This document shows, in pieces, positions 1 to 7,526 of a stretch of DNA of 33,527 nt (its first letter is position 1; the number at the start of each line of letters is the position of its first letter). A model generated the notes under the pieces. The model had not been told where the DNA came from. It worked only from the letters and a program-made list of their open reading frames with translations, and did no database searches. This DNA comes from Paenibacillus sp. UNC451MF (lineage in GTDB: Bacteria; Bacillota; Bacilli; Paenibacillales; NBRC-103111): the NCBI RefSeq assembly GCF_000686845.1, contig NZ_JMLS01000041.1, forward strand, positions 1 through 33,527. Direction: 5' to 3'. The position numbers were made by a program, and so were the translations under genes.

Positions 1-638
1 ACAATCCTTCGTCCAAGCGCATGAAACAAGCCGTCGATTCTGGAGAATTTGGTAAGCTGCTCTGCATGAAAGGCATTGTCACCTGGTCCCGAGGTCCTGC
101 ATATTACGAAACCGAGTGGAAGGGCAAGTGGGCTACTGAGGGCGGCGGTGTGCTGATTAATCAAGCGATTCATACGCTGGACCTGCTGCAGTGGCTGGGC
201 GGAGATATTGCAAGCATCAAGGGGAGCATCTCCAACGATTCATTGGAGGATGTTATTGAAGTTGAGGATTCCGCTCATGCGTTCATTCAATTCAAGAACG
301 ATGTGAAAGCCGTATTCTATGCAACGAATGCATACGGCAAAAGCACTCCGATCGAAGTCGAGCTGATTTTCGAGAACGCAGTATTATCGCAGCGCGGGGA
401 CACTCTGTACCTGCAGCAAAACGATACGCAGACAGTTTTGGCAGAGCCGGTTAAAAACGATTTGGGAGAAAAAGCATATTGGGGCGTAAGTCATCAGTTC
501 CAAATTCGCGATTTCTACGAGCATATATTGGAAGGAAAGCATTTCTGGATCGATGGCCCTGAAGGCTATAAAGGCTTCAGCCTCGTCATGGATATTTACG
601 AATCGTCCCGTACCGGGAAAAAAATCATGTACAACTAA
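1..638 (+). CDS. Gfo/Idh/MocA family oxidoreductase, C-terminal part (5' end outside window)
   Basis: NAD(P)-dependent oxidoreductase family, usually acting on sugars, inositols or related polyols in the cytoplasm. Only the C-terminal substrate-binding part is present. The frame is open to the left edge, and the residues before the first Met (NPSSKR) fit the family, so that Met is internal. The segment GGGVLINQAIHTLDLLQWL is the typical family motif in which a His near the active site follows an Asn-Gln pair; a stretch of beta-strand sequence and the usual ending follow. The Rossmann nucleotide-binding half lies upstream of the window. The substrate cannot be told. A good terminator follows the stop. 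Family certain, specificity unknown. Confidence 0.9.
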   Translation, partial: NPSSKRMKQAVDSGEFGKLLCMKGIVTWSRGPAYYETEWKGKWATEGGGVLINQAIHTLDLLQWLGGDIASIKGSISNDSLEDVIEVEDSAHAFIQFKNDVKAVFYATNAYGKSTPIEVELIFENAVLSQRGDTLYLQQNDTQTVLAEPVKNDLGEKAYWGVSHQFQIRDFYEHILEGKHFWIDGPEGYKGFSLVMDIYESSRTGKKIMYN

Positions 639-655
639 TTTAAAATCATGAAACT

Positions 656-692
656 AAGCCGTTCTTGGATATTTCCGAGGGCGGCTTTATTT
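656..692 (+). terminator. Rho-independent terminator of the oxidoreductase gene
   Basis: Outer stem AAGCCG with CGGCTT (682-687), inner stem CTTGGA with TCCGAG (one wobble pair) and loop TATT, followed by TATTT. Confidence 0.75.
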
Positions 693-807
693 GTGTTCTC
701 CCTAGCACTAGCAAAAAAGATAGAATAACCTCTTCATTCATGGAGTCAAACCTTTACTAGACTTCATATTGTAATAGTACAAGCGAAGCGAGAAGGGAGG
801 GACAAGA

Positions 808-2202
808 GTGCTGAAAGAGTATGGAGCGGGCGTTTGCTCATTGCTGACGTTCTATTTGCTATTCCCCCATTGGTTTATTCGGACGTCCCTCTCTCTGGAT
901 GCGCCTTTTGCTATCAAGCTTCGGGAAGGCGCTGTCCTTGGACTGTGGGCTGCGTTATTCATTCATTTTGGTATCGCTGCCGAATGGGTTCCAGAAGAGC
1001 TTGTACGAATCGCAGGTCATGTATTTATAGTCCTTGCCGCTGTAGCGGGCGGGACTGCAGCCTCTTTGTCTGCAGCAGCCGTTATCGTCTTTGCAACGCT
1101 TATTGGGTTAGGAATGGAGGCTATGACGCTGAAGGAGTCCATTCTTGCCCTTGTAATTGCATTTTCTTCCGGTTGGGCCGTTAAGCAGGGCTGGAACCGA
1201 GCGGTGCTGTTTCATCTGTTGAACGGGTACCAGCTGATCTTATCTGCAATGCCGCTTATGGAGACATTTGGTGTGCAGTCAGTGCAATCCTTCCCTTTCC
1301 ATCGTGTTGCCGTCTCGCTCGCAGGAGGATTGATTGCTTATGCTAGTCTATATACCCTTCTACGTATCCATGGAGCCTGGTGTCGGCTGACAGATAGCGA
1401 GGCGCCGTTTCACTTCCTCCCGGAAGCCTACAGGTCTGTAGTAGAGCATGTAAGGGAAGTCATTTTCCAAACGGATTCCTTTGGTAACTGGCGGTTTCTA
1501 AATCCGGCATGGACGGATATGACAGGGTTCCGCATAGAGGATACATTACACCAAGGGATTTTACAATATGTCCATCCGGATGATCAGGATATCAGCCAAC
1601 AAAGTCTGAATGCTCTTTTAAATGGAATAAGTGAAAGCTGGCGTACCGAGATCAGAATCATAACGCTTGAAGGAGGGGATTGCTGGGTTGAGCTTTACGC
1701 TGAGCCTGTACGGGATGGGGGCGGTATTGTAGGTACGCTGACCGATATCACCGAACGAAAACGAATAGAACAGCAAAGGCGCAGCGATATGGAGCTGTCC
1801 AAACGAATACAGCAATCGGTTCTGCCCAAGCCGGTCCAGAGTCCCTTTATTGTTATCAAAGGTCTGCATATTCCTTCAGCACAAGTATCGGGAGATATGT
1901 ACATGTGGGCGCTGCTTCAGGAGCATGGTGCAAGGGTTATTTTGATGGATGTTATGGGACACGGGGTTTCTTCCTCTCTTATGAGCATGTATATACATGC
2001 CTTCTTACAGTCTCTGCCTCCAAGTCTCGTTGATCCGAAGACGATTATGAGCCGATTAAATGCCCGCATAAGCGAGCTGGTACGCTTAGAAGAGGAAGGA
2101 GGGGACGCCGTGTACTGCTCAGCCGTTTGTGTAAGAGTGGATGCGCTGCGTAAGCGGGTAGAGTACGTCAATGCAGGTCACCTACGGTATCATGCTGAGT
2201 GA
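808..2202 (+). CDS. Membrane PAS-PP2C (RsbU/RsbP-like) phosphatase, N-terminal part of a frameshifted gene
   Basis: Likely serine phosphatase that dephosphorylates a STAS anti-anti-sigma protein in a partner-switching pathway. Residues 1-190 hold five or six hydrophobic segments; about 210-318 are a PAS domain ending in the usual DITERK; the SpoIIE/PP2C catalytic domain starts near 325, with metal-binding SGD at 361-363 and DVMGHG at 381-386. The frame stops at residue 464, just after NAGH (455-458), in the middle of the phosphatase domain. The rest (TDG and DD motifs) follows in the +1 frame. A +1 shift near the TGA at 2200 would give one protein of about 573 residues. The GTG start has the ribosome site AAGGGAGGG. 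The next two genes encode RsbW-like and STAS proteins. The break could be a sequencing error, a mutation or recoding. Confidence 0.8.
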   Translation: MLKEYGAGVCSLLTFYLLFPHWFIRTSLSLDAPFAIKLREGAVLGLWAALFIHFGIAAEWVPEELVRIAGHVFIVLAAVAGGTAASLSAAAVIVFATLIGLGMEAMTLKESILALVIAFSSGWAVKQGWNRAVLFHLLNGYQLILSAMPLMETFGVQSVQSFPFHRVAVSLAGGLIAYASLYTLLRIHGAWCRLTDSEAPFHFLPEAYRSVVEHVREVIFQTDSFGNWRFLNPAWTDMTGFRIEDTLHQGILQYVHPDDQDISQQSLNALLNGISESWRTEIRIITLEGGDCWVELYAEPVRDGGGIVGTLTDITERKRIEQQRRSDMELSKRIQQSVLPKPVQSPFIVIKGLHIPSAQVSGDMYMWALLQEHGARVILMDVMGHGVSSSLMSMYIHAFLQSLPPSLVDPKTIMSRLNARISELVRLEEEGGDAVYCSAVCVRVDALRKRVEYVNAGHLRYHAE

Positions 2203-2530
2203 TGACGACAGCGTTACCGAATTGGCGGCCGGAGGCCATACCTTAGGCATCGATGCGAAGGCGATATTTGTAAAAGGAGTGATCTCGTATCACCGTGAAG
2301 CCCGTGTGGTGCTATTCACTGACGGATTGTTCGAGGTATATGGGTCCTGTCCAGCTACAACCGCCCTTCGAATGAAACAGCTGCTGCAAGCCTGCAGTCG
2401 TTCCGATATGGACTGTTTCATGGACCGATTGGAGGAAGAGCTTCATAGCGCAGCTTACAGGCCGGACGATATTTGTGTCATTGTCATGGATGTAACGAGC
2501 AAGGGAGAATCGCCAAACAAAGATAGATAA
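2192..2530 (+). CDS. C-terminal part of the split PP2C phosphatase
   Basis: Continues the phosphatase domain of the preceding frame. It shows the glycine turn GGHTLGID, the strand VVLFTDGLFE with the third metal-binding Asp region, and the closing RPDDICVIVMDV. Alone it lacks the SGD and DxxGHG metal ligands and should be inactive. Its first possible ATG (2192) overlaps the stop of the upstream frame (ATGCTGAGTGA), so coupled re-initiation is conceivable, but no convincing Shine-Dalgarno sequence precedes it; an upstream in-frame ATG lies at 2171. The most economical reading is one gene interrupted by a +1 frameshift. Only 12 bases separate it from the RsbW-like gene. Confidence 0.75.
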   Translation: MLSDDDSVTELAAGGHTLGIDAKAIFVKGVISYHREARVVLFTDGLFEVYGSCPATTALRMKQLLQACSRSDMDCFMDRLEEELHSAAYRPDDICVIVMDVTSKGESPNKDR

Positions 2531-2542
2531 GGAGTGACGAGG

Positions 2543-3061
2543 ATGATTTGCATGATGCTTGAAAGCTGCCCTTGCGAGCAATTCATAGATATGTCGGATG
2601 AGATGGCGGAGAACTTTTTGAAATATTCGGGAGTTCCCCAATACCGCAAGCTATGCTATGCCGTACACGAGCTGGTCATTAATGCGGTTGAAGCTACACT
2701 GCGGCACCAAGCTTCGGTGAATGAGGCTAACCGATGCAGTGACTCTATGGGGCTGGAACATATCATACGATTGCGGATGGAGTTAGAGGAAGGGGAAGTC
2801 GTCATTACGATTACGAATTATGCAGAGCTGGGCGCTTGTCAGGCGATTCACAGTAAAAGGAGCGCCAACATGGACGATTTGCTCCATGAAGAAAGGGGAC
2901 GGGGGCTGCTTATCGCCAAACGATGGTCCGATCAACTCACGTTCGATCAGGAGGAGGATGGCAAAATAACCATTCAATTAAGAAAAAGAGGAGACGATGC
3001 GCATGGGCAAAACAGCATACGATCCGCACGGAAGCGGAGAGGGCTTATTCATCCATTTTAG
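2543..3061 (+). CDS. RsbW-like anti-sigma-factor type ATPase (HATPase_c_2)
   Basis: Proteins of this family bind ATP and phosphorylate a STAS antagonist or hold a partner, commonly a sigma factor. The N box is visible as HELVINAVEA (E43, N47), and the late ATP-lid region as RGRGLLIAKRW (118-128) followed by the closing beta strand GKITIQLRK. The expected DxGxG (G1) box is not recognisable: the equivalent strand reads VVITITNYAELG, so nucleotide binding may be altered. ATG 2543 was chosen over GTG 2534 because AAGGAG at 2529-2534 stands eight bases before it. About 20 residues trail the domain, and the gene overlaps the STAS gene by 59 bases. No sigma factor is nearby, so the partner is unknown. 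Confidence 0.75.
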   Translation: MICMMLESCPCEQFIDMSDEMAENFLKYSGVPQYRKLCYAVHELVINAVEATLRHQASVNEANRCSDSMGLEHIIRLRMELEEGEVVITITNYAELGACQAIHSKRSANMDDLLHEERGRGLLIAKRWSDQLTFDQEEDGKITIQLRKRGDDAHGQNSIRSARKRRGLIHPF

Positions 3062-3395
3062 CAGCAGCCTTGCAGGGGCATATCTGCACATTATTGCGAC
3101 AGGGAAGTTGACTTACGGGCATGACAGCAAGGCTAAGGAATGGCTGAATCGGGTATTGAAGCCGGCGGAAGGCTATATCATCGACCTGACCGGTTTGACT
3201 TTAATTGATAGCACAGGCTTGGGCGTATTGCTTCATTTTAAGAAAACCTACTGTACGGAAGGCAGGCGTATGGCAGTCATTGTACAAGACGAGCTGATGA
3301 AGGAGTTAATTACGATAGCCAAGCTGCATATGTTAATGCCAATTTGCGGAAGTTTACAGGAAGCCGTTCAGCGGCTGGGCGAGAGCTATGGATAG
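3003..3395 (+). CDS. STAS-domain anti-anti-sigma factor (RsbV/SpoIIAA-like)
   Basis: A small cytoplasmic switch protein, expected to be phosphorylated on Ser by the kinase-like ATPase encoded just upstream and dephosphorylated by the PP2C protein before it. The segment YIIDLTGLTLIDSTGLGVLL (58-77) is the STAS signature, with the candidate phospho-acceptor at S70. Two in-frame ATGs compete. The one at 2997 lies only two bases from the ribosome site AGAGGAGA (2987-2994), whereas 3003 has a normal eight-base spacing and was preferred. The N-terminal 20 residues are not typical of the family. Overlap with the ATPase gene suggests translational coupling. Confidence 0.82.
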   Translation: MGKTAYDPHGSGEGLFIHFSSSLAGAYLHIIATGKLTYGHDSKAKEWLNRVLKPAEGYIIDLTGLTLIDSTGLGVLLHFKKTYCTEGRRMAVIVQDELMKELITIAKLHMLMPICGSLQEAVQRLGESYG

Positions 3396-3419
3396 CTTGC
3401 AAGAAAGGAGGCTCTAGCG

Positions 3420-4157
3420 ATGAACCATCTGCAATCGTTATCGGACAAGATGAGTAAGAAGGATCTGCTTTACGGGTTTATTATTTTGGATTTAACGATA
3501 ATGCTTATTGCTGTAGCTGTGTGGAAGTTTCATACGTCCCGGGAAATCATCGATCAAATTTCTTTCGGCTCGGCGTTGACTACGATTCTGTTAGCCGTAG
3601 TGGCCATGGTGTACTCCTACATTCAAACCTTTGAGGCGTCTGCCCAGAACCGGATGGTCCAGCAAGCCCTCGGCAAAATAAGCGAGCAGGTGGATGAATT
3701 CGGGAAGATGAAGGAGGAGCTGATTACTTTACGGCATGACACAAGAACCTATAACGAGAACATACTCCAATCGCTGAATCGCTTCGTGGAAGAGGCGGCA
3801 GACCATGTCGATTCCATCTTCGAAGTGCTGCGTGAACGCGGATTGGAAGTGCCAGAGGAAGTGGAGAAAGATATTGCTTCTGCTTATCGAGACAAATTCA
3901 ACAACGAGCTGGCCGCTATCCGATCCCGCTTTAGCGCTAATCAGGAGAAGCAGCTAACAAGAGAGTTGATCGCTTTAATCCAAAATAATTTGCAAAGCGG
4001 TTATGAGGTAACGCTGCTGGAGCTGGTCGATTTATTAGTATACAAGGGGATCGAATTTGAAGGCAAAGAGCTGATCGAAGCATTGACTTCATTGGAGCAG
4101 CTTGGATTGCTGGCCATTGTCCAGTCACAGAGAGGGCGGTCCGTTAAAATTGTGTAA
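3420..4157 (+). CDS. Membrane protein with coiled coil and winged-helix-like C-terminus, unknown function
   Basis: I do not recognise a named family. Residues 16-37 and 48-69 are two hydrophobic helices. About 70-150 is charged, heptad-like and probably coiled coil. The last 70 residues resemble a winged-helix fold (two helices, then a short strand ending RGRSVKIV). The start has a strong AAAGGAGG ribosome site. It is the last gene of the Rsb-type cluster, 24 bases after the STAS gene, and is closed by a bidirectional terminator. It may be a membrane scaffold or the output of the partner switch; that is inference from position only. Confidence 0.7.
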   Translation: MNHLQSLSDKMSKKDLLYGFIILDLTIMLIAVAVWKFHTSREIIDQISFGSALTTILLAVVAMVYSYIQTFEASAQNRMVQQALGKISEQVDEFGKMKEELITLRHDTRTYNENILQSLNRFVEEAADHVDSIFEVLRERGLEVPEEVEKDIASAYRDKFNNELAAIRSRFSANQEKQLTRELIALIQNNLQSGYEVTLLELVDLLVYKGIEFEGKELIEALTSLEQLGLLAIVQSQRGRSVKIV

Positions 4158-4162
4158 AATTT

Positions 4163-4217
4163 AAAAGCTCCCGAAGCTTTCCCATCCACTAAGGACGGAA
4201 ACGATCGGGAGCTTTTT
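4163..4217. terminator. Bidirectional terminator between convergent genes
   Basis: Arms AAAAGCTCCCGA (4163-4174) and TCGGGAGCTTTT (4205-4216) pair fully; a shorter TTTCC/GGAAA pair can form in the loop. A and T runs flank both sides, so it serves the plus-strand Rsb cluster and the minus-strand hydrolase gene. Confidence 0.85.
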
Positions 4218-4223
4218 GGGCGT

Positions 4224-5192
4224 CTACTGCTGTTGTAAAGGCTGTTGCTGTTCAAAGCGGCTGTAGAATTGAAGCACCTTCTCTTCATATTCCTTCGGAT
4301 GAACCGCGTGGCTTTTCACATGGTCGGCCCCGGATGTTTTCCACAATTCAAACCGATCCGGATGCTTGGCCCACATGGTTTCGCTGTTTTCATACGGAAT
4401 CGAATGATCGTCAGTGCTATGAATGAACAGAATAGGCCGGGGATAGATTCGATCGACGGCGCTGAAACCGTCCACCTGATTCGGGTCGATCCCGGTCAGG
4501 GGCGGCAAAATCCCGAGAATCAGCGGCGTGAACGGAATATTCGGAAGGTGAGACCAAACAGGCAGGTTCTCCTTCAAATAGCGGGTCAAATGATTGAACG
4601 GACTGTCCGCCACAACACCTGCCACGTCAGGCTCTTCTGCGGCTGCTATCAGTGCAGTGCTTGCCCCCATAGAAAAACCGTGTAATGCGATGGTCCCCGG
4701 ATGGTTCGCTTTCATCCAATCGATGGCGCCCAGCAAATCGTATTTCTCCAGATAACCTACAGACGTCAGTTCTCCGCCGGATTCCCCGGAATTGCGAAAA
4801 TCGAACATAAGAACATTATAGCCTTGCTCTACAAGCGTTTTGGACAGCTTTAAGGCCTCTGCGTCCGATTGCAGACGGTTTTTGCGATAGCCGTGAGCCA
4901 TAATGATGTTCAGCTTGGCTGGAGACGATTCGCTCGGCAAAAACCAGCCCTTTAAGGTAACGTCGTTCGTTCTGCTCTGGAACTGCACCTGCTCAAAAGT
5001 CATACCATAAGGCTCAGGCGTCTCCTTTAATGGATCACGTAGAGGATGCGTAAGCTTCCAGCCGACATAGATAGACAGCAGGACACAGACAATCAAAAGC
5101 AAAACAATGAGGAAAGCGGCGCCCCACAATCCCTTACGTTTGAAGCTGATGCGAGGGCGTGAGGCTCTCGTTATAGCAGGGGTTGGTTGCAT
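4224..5192 (-). CDS. Membrane-anchored alpha/beta hydrolase (YqkD-like)
   Basis: Serine hydrolase, substrate unknown. An N-terminal basic stretch and a transmembrane helix (about 22-47) anchor the catalytic domain outside the membrane. The catalytic triad can be read as S174 in GFSMGAS, D262 in HSTDDHSIP and H291 in GADHVKS; the oxyanion region is IIMAHGYRKN near residue 100. Length (322) fits the B. subtilis YqkD type. The C-terminus is Gln-rich (EQQQPLQQQ). The ribosome site AAGGAAATG precedes the ATG. A TATAAT box lies at 5312-5317 on the minus strand, but its -35 is poor. Transcribed alone, in the same direction as ecsB upstream of it. Confidence 0.85.
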   Translation of the reverse strand: MQPTPAITRASRPRISFKRKGLWGAAFLIVLLLIVCVLLSIYVGWKLTHPLRDPLKETPEPYGMTFEQVQFQSRTNDVTLKGWFLPSESSPAKLNIIMAHGYRKNRLQSDAEALKLSKTLVEQGYNVLMFDFRNSGESGGELTSVGYLEKYDLLGAIDWMKANHPGTIALHGFSMGASTALIAAAEEPDVAGVVADSPFNHLTRYLKENLPVWSHLPNIPFTPLILGILPPLTGIDPNQVDGFSAVDRIYPRPILFIHSTDDHSIPYENSETMWAKHPDRFELWKTSGADHVKSHAVHPKEYEEKVLQFYSRFEQQQPLQQQ

Positions 5193-5357
5193 GGGTTACA
5201 TTTCCTTTCTAACCTTGGAGATAACTTTTCAAATAAACAGTTGCTCTCTCCAGGTGATAAAATGAGGTTGTTTTTGCTGCGCAAAAGCTTATGGCATTAT
5301 TTGCAGGTACCATTATACGATAAGCTGCGCGTAAACAACATCTATTTTATCAAAAGA

Positions 5358-6539
5358 TTATTTGTACCGATGGAATAACCAGGAAGCTGCGGCGCTCAAA
5401 AGGAATAAAACAGCAGCCCACACCGGCGTTGAGAGCGTCCACCCTAGCGGGATAGCCATTAGCAGAAGCATGGCAAGATGAATGAGCAGGCGGACGGTGC
5501 TGATAGAACGCTTCAATAATCCATCTGGCAGCGGGTAGATGCGGTGCCAGATATGAACCCGGTAGTATCGTTTTAAATCTGACAGCTGCAGTGCTCCGAA
5601 CAGTCCGAAAGCGATATAGGAAATAACGGAAGCCCAATCACTGCGCAAGGAAGCGAGAATGACGATACCCAGAACCGTCAGCCTGAATGTAATTCCAAGC
5701 AGCTCCGAGCGAAGCCAAATGAGTGTGTACATATACAAATAGGATGAAGATTGCCGGAACGGGATAATTCGCAGCCAACCTTTGGGTATGCGGGTGTTCC
5801 TTGCTTTGCCTTGTACCTGAGGCACATCAATAAACCAGTTCAAAAACCGGTACACACTGGCACGATGGCGTTTTTCCCAGTCGATGAGCAGCAACCAATG
5901 GACGATATATTTGCGCGGCAACCTAAGCAGTCCGAGATATAGGATTGACCCTACTGCCAAAAGAAGGATGCCATACGGCAGCTTCCATGCGAACATCGCG
6001 TAAGCGGACAAAGCCGCTAACAACCAACGAAGCAGCACAAACCATCTTCGTATGCTTGGCTCTTGAAGCTGCAGTTCGGTCCATTTGCCGAACATAAGCG
6101 CCCATTTGAACAGCACCAAGACTAGCAGAATGACGATAAACTGAAGTCCGCCTGCCGCTGTCATCTTAGCGTAAAGAGGCCAGATAAGCAGCCACACCGC
6201 GATGACTATGGCGGTTTGAATAATAAGCGCCTTGCGCATGGCTGCTTGCAAATAGATGTTCATTCCGCGCTCATGAGGAAGCAGAAATATAATGTCGGCA
6301 TCCTGCAAATAGGATCTTATTTTACCGCCAGCAAGCGGAAAAAGCATGACGGTAGCGCAAAGCAGCTCCCATGGAAAGGCAGGTGTCACCCATCCGAGAA
6401 ACAAACGATAGGCAATGGAAAATAGCAGGAAAGCGGCGACGGCTGACATGACCACGCTTTGCAGAGCGTAATGAAGATAGGGCCGGATTTCTTTAAGAAA
6501 TTCAGCAGATCGGCGTTGATATAAGACTTTCATATCCAT
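5358..6539 (-). CDS. ecsB: EcsB-like ABC transporter permease
   Basis: Membrane subunit partner of the EcsA ATPase. In Bacillus, Ecs influences intramembrane proteolysis, protein secretion and competence; the transported molecule is not settled. The 393-residue protein starts with a soluble stretch and then has paired hydrophobic helices (near 25-70, 105-150, 170-215, 285-320 and 345-390). The motif around FLLPHERGMNIYLQAA is characteristic of EcsB. The ATG overlaps the ecsA stop (TGATG), so the two are translationally coupled. A second in-frame ATG follows at 6533. No clear terminator is visible after the stop within 165 bases. Confidence 0.87.
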   Translation of the reverse strand: MDMKVLYQRRSAEFLKEIRPYLHYALQSVVMSAVAAFLLFSIAYRLFLGWVTPAFPWELLCATVMLFPLAGGKIRSYLQDADIIFLLPHERGMNIYLQAAMRKALIIQTAIVIAVWLLIWPLYAKMTAAGGLQFIVILLVLVLFKWALMFGKWTELQLQEPSIRRWFVLLRWLLAALSAYAMFAWKLPYGILLLAVGSILYLGLLRLPRKYIVHWLLLIDWEKRHRASVYRFLNWFIDVPQVQGKARNTRIPKGWLRIIPFRQSSSYLYMYTLIWLRSELLGITFRLTVLGIVILASLRSDWASVISYIAFGLFGALQLSDLKRYYRVHIWHRIYPLPDGLLKRSISTVRLLIHLAMLLLMAIPLGWTLSTPVWAAVLFLLSAAASWLFHRYK

Positions 6540-7285
6540 CAGCGCAAACCTTCTCTTGTCACCAGGCTGCAGAATACGTCATCGAGCGGAGCGGAAGGCA
6601 TTCCGGCCGCTGCCTGAAGGGCTTCTACCGTACCCGATACGATCAGTTTTCCTTGATGCATGACGAGAAAATGATCGCAGTAGCGTTCAATCGTGGCCAA
6701 TATGTGCGAGCTGATCAGGATAGCTGCGCCGCTTTGTTTGACGACAACCATGAGCTCAAGCAAGGATCTCATACTGAGCGGGTCGAGGCCAAGGAACGGC
6801 TCATCGATGATGTAGAGCTCCGGCTGAACGAGGAAGGCGCACATAATCATGACCTTTTGGCGCATCCCTTTGGACAAATGGGAGGCCATGCGTCCGGTCA
6901 ACTTGTCCATTTGAAATTGCTCCAGCAGCGGCTGAATCCGCTGGTGATAGGAGCTTTTATCCAAGCCGTAAGCTTGAGCGGTCAGCTCCAAATGCTCCTG
7001 AACCGTTAATTCTTCATATAGCAACGGACTTTCCGGAACATAAGCGAAGGTTTGGCGATATTGCTCCTGCGATTCGGAGAGCTTTTTCCCTTTGAGACGA
7101 ATTTCGCCTTGATGAGGCTGCATGAGTCCGAGAATATGCTTGATGGTTGTACTTTTGCCAGCACCGTTCAAACCGATGAGACCAACCATTTCTCCAGGCT
7201 GCACCTGAAAGCTCAAATCGTGCAGCACAGGCTGCTGGCGGCTGTAGCCTCCGGTAATGTGATCCACTTCCAATATCGGTTTCAT
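6539..7285 (-). CDS. ecsA: EcsA-like ABC transporter ATPase
   Basis: ATPase subunit driving EcsB. Walker A is GLNGAGKST (38-46), the signature LSKGMRQK (137-144) and Walker B LYIIDEP (157-163), with the switch His in ISSHIL. The open frame runs a further 104 codons upstream, but that part is not ABC-like. The start chosen is the ATG at 7285, preceded by a perfect AAGGAGGAT, giving 248 residues, the usual EcsA length. Upstream is a leader of more than 150 bases that holds a hairpin (7386-7405). First gene of ecsA-ecsB. Confidence 0.92.
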   Translation of the reverse strand: MKPILEVDHITGGYSRQQPVLHDLSFQVQPGEMVGLIGLNGAGKSTTIKHILGLMQPHQGEIRLKGKKLSESQEQYRQTFAYVPESPLLYEELTVQEHLELTAQAYGLDKSSYHQRIQPLLEQFQMDKLTGRMASHLSKGMRQKVMIMCAFLVQPELYIIDEPFLGLDPLSMRSLLELMVVVKQSGAAILISSHILATIERYCDHFLVMHQGKLIVSGTVEALQAAAGMPSAPLDDVFCSLVTREGLR

Positions 7286-7385
7286 GCGATATCCTCCTTG
7301 AATAGGATTGTATCTTATTAGACTAGCGGAAATGGCGGACATTTTCCAGTCGAGGGCGATGCCGAGTATTGCTCGTAACAAGCAA

Positions 7386-7405
7386 AGAGAGGAAATATCC
7401 TCTCT
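7386..7405 (-). promoter_or_regulatory. Perfect hairpin in the ecsA leader
   Basis: AGAGAGGA and TCCTCTCT form an 8-bp stem with a four-base loop, about 100 bases before the ecsA start. On the minus strand the stem is followed by TTTGCTTGTT, a weak T-rich tract. It could be a leaky attenuator or an RNA stabiliser. A possible TATAAT for ecsA lies further upstream at 7445-7450. Function inferred only. Confidence 0.4.
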
Positions 7406-7476
7406 GGCGTATGTCGAGAAACCTGGAAAACTCGAAATATTGCCATTATACTCCGTTGGGATATCCGCCTCCAGCG

Positions 7477-7514
7477 AAAAAAACCATCGTTCTCCCTCAG
7501 GATAACGATGGTTT
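7477..7514 (-). terminator. Terminator of dctA
   Basis: Arms AAACCATCGTT (7481-7491) and AACGATGGTTT (7504-7514) pair perfectly. On the minus strand the stem runs into seven Ts. It lies 12 bases beyond the dctA stop. Confidence 0.88.
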
Positions 7515-7526
7515 AAGAAGGTTGAA

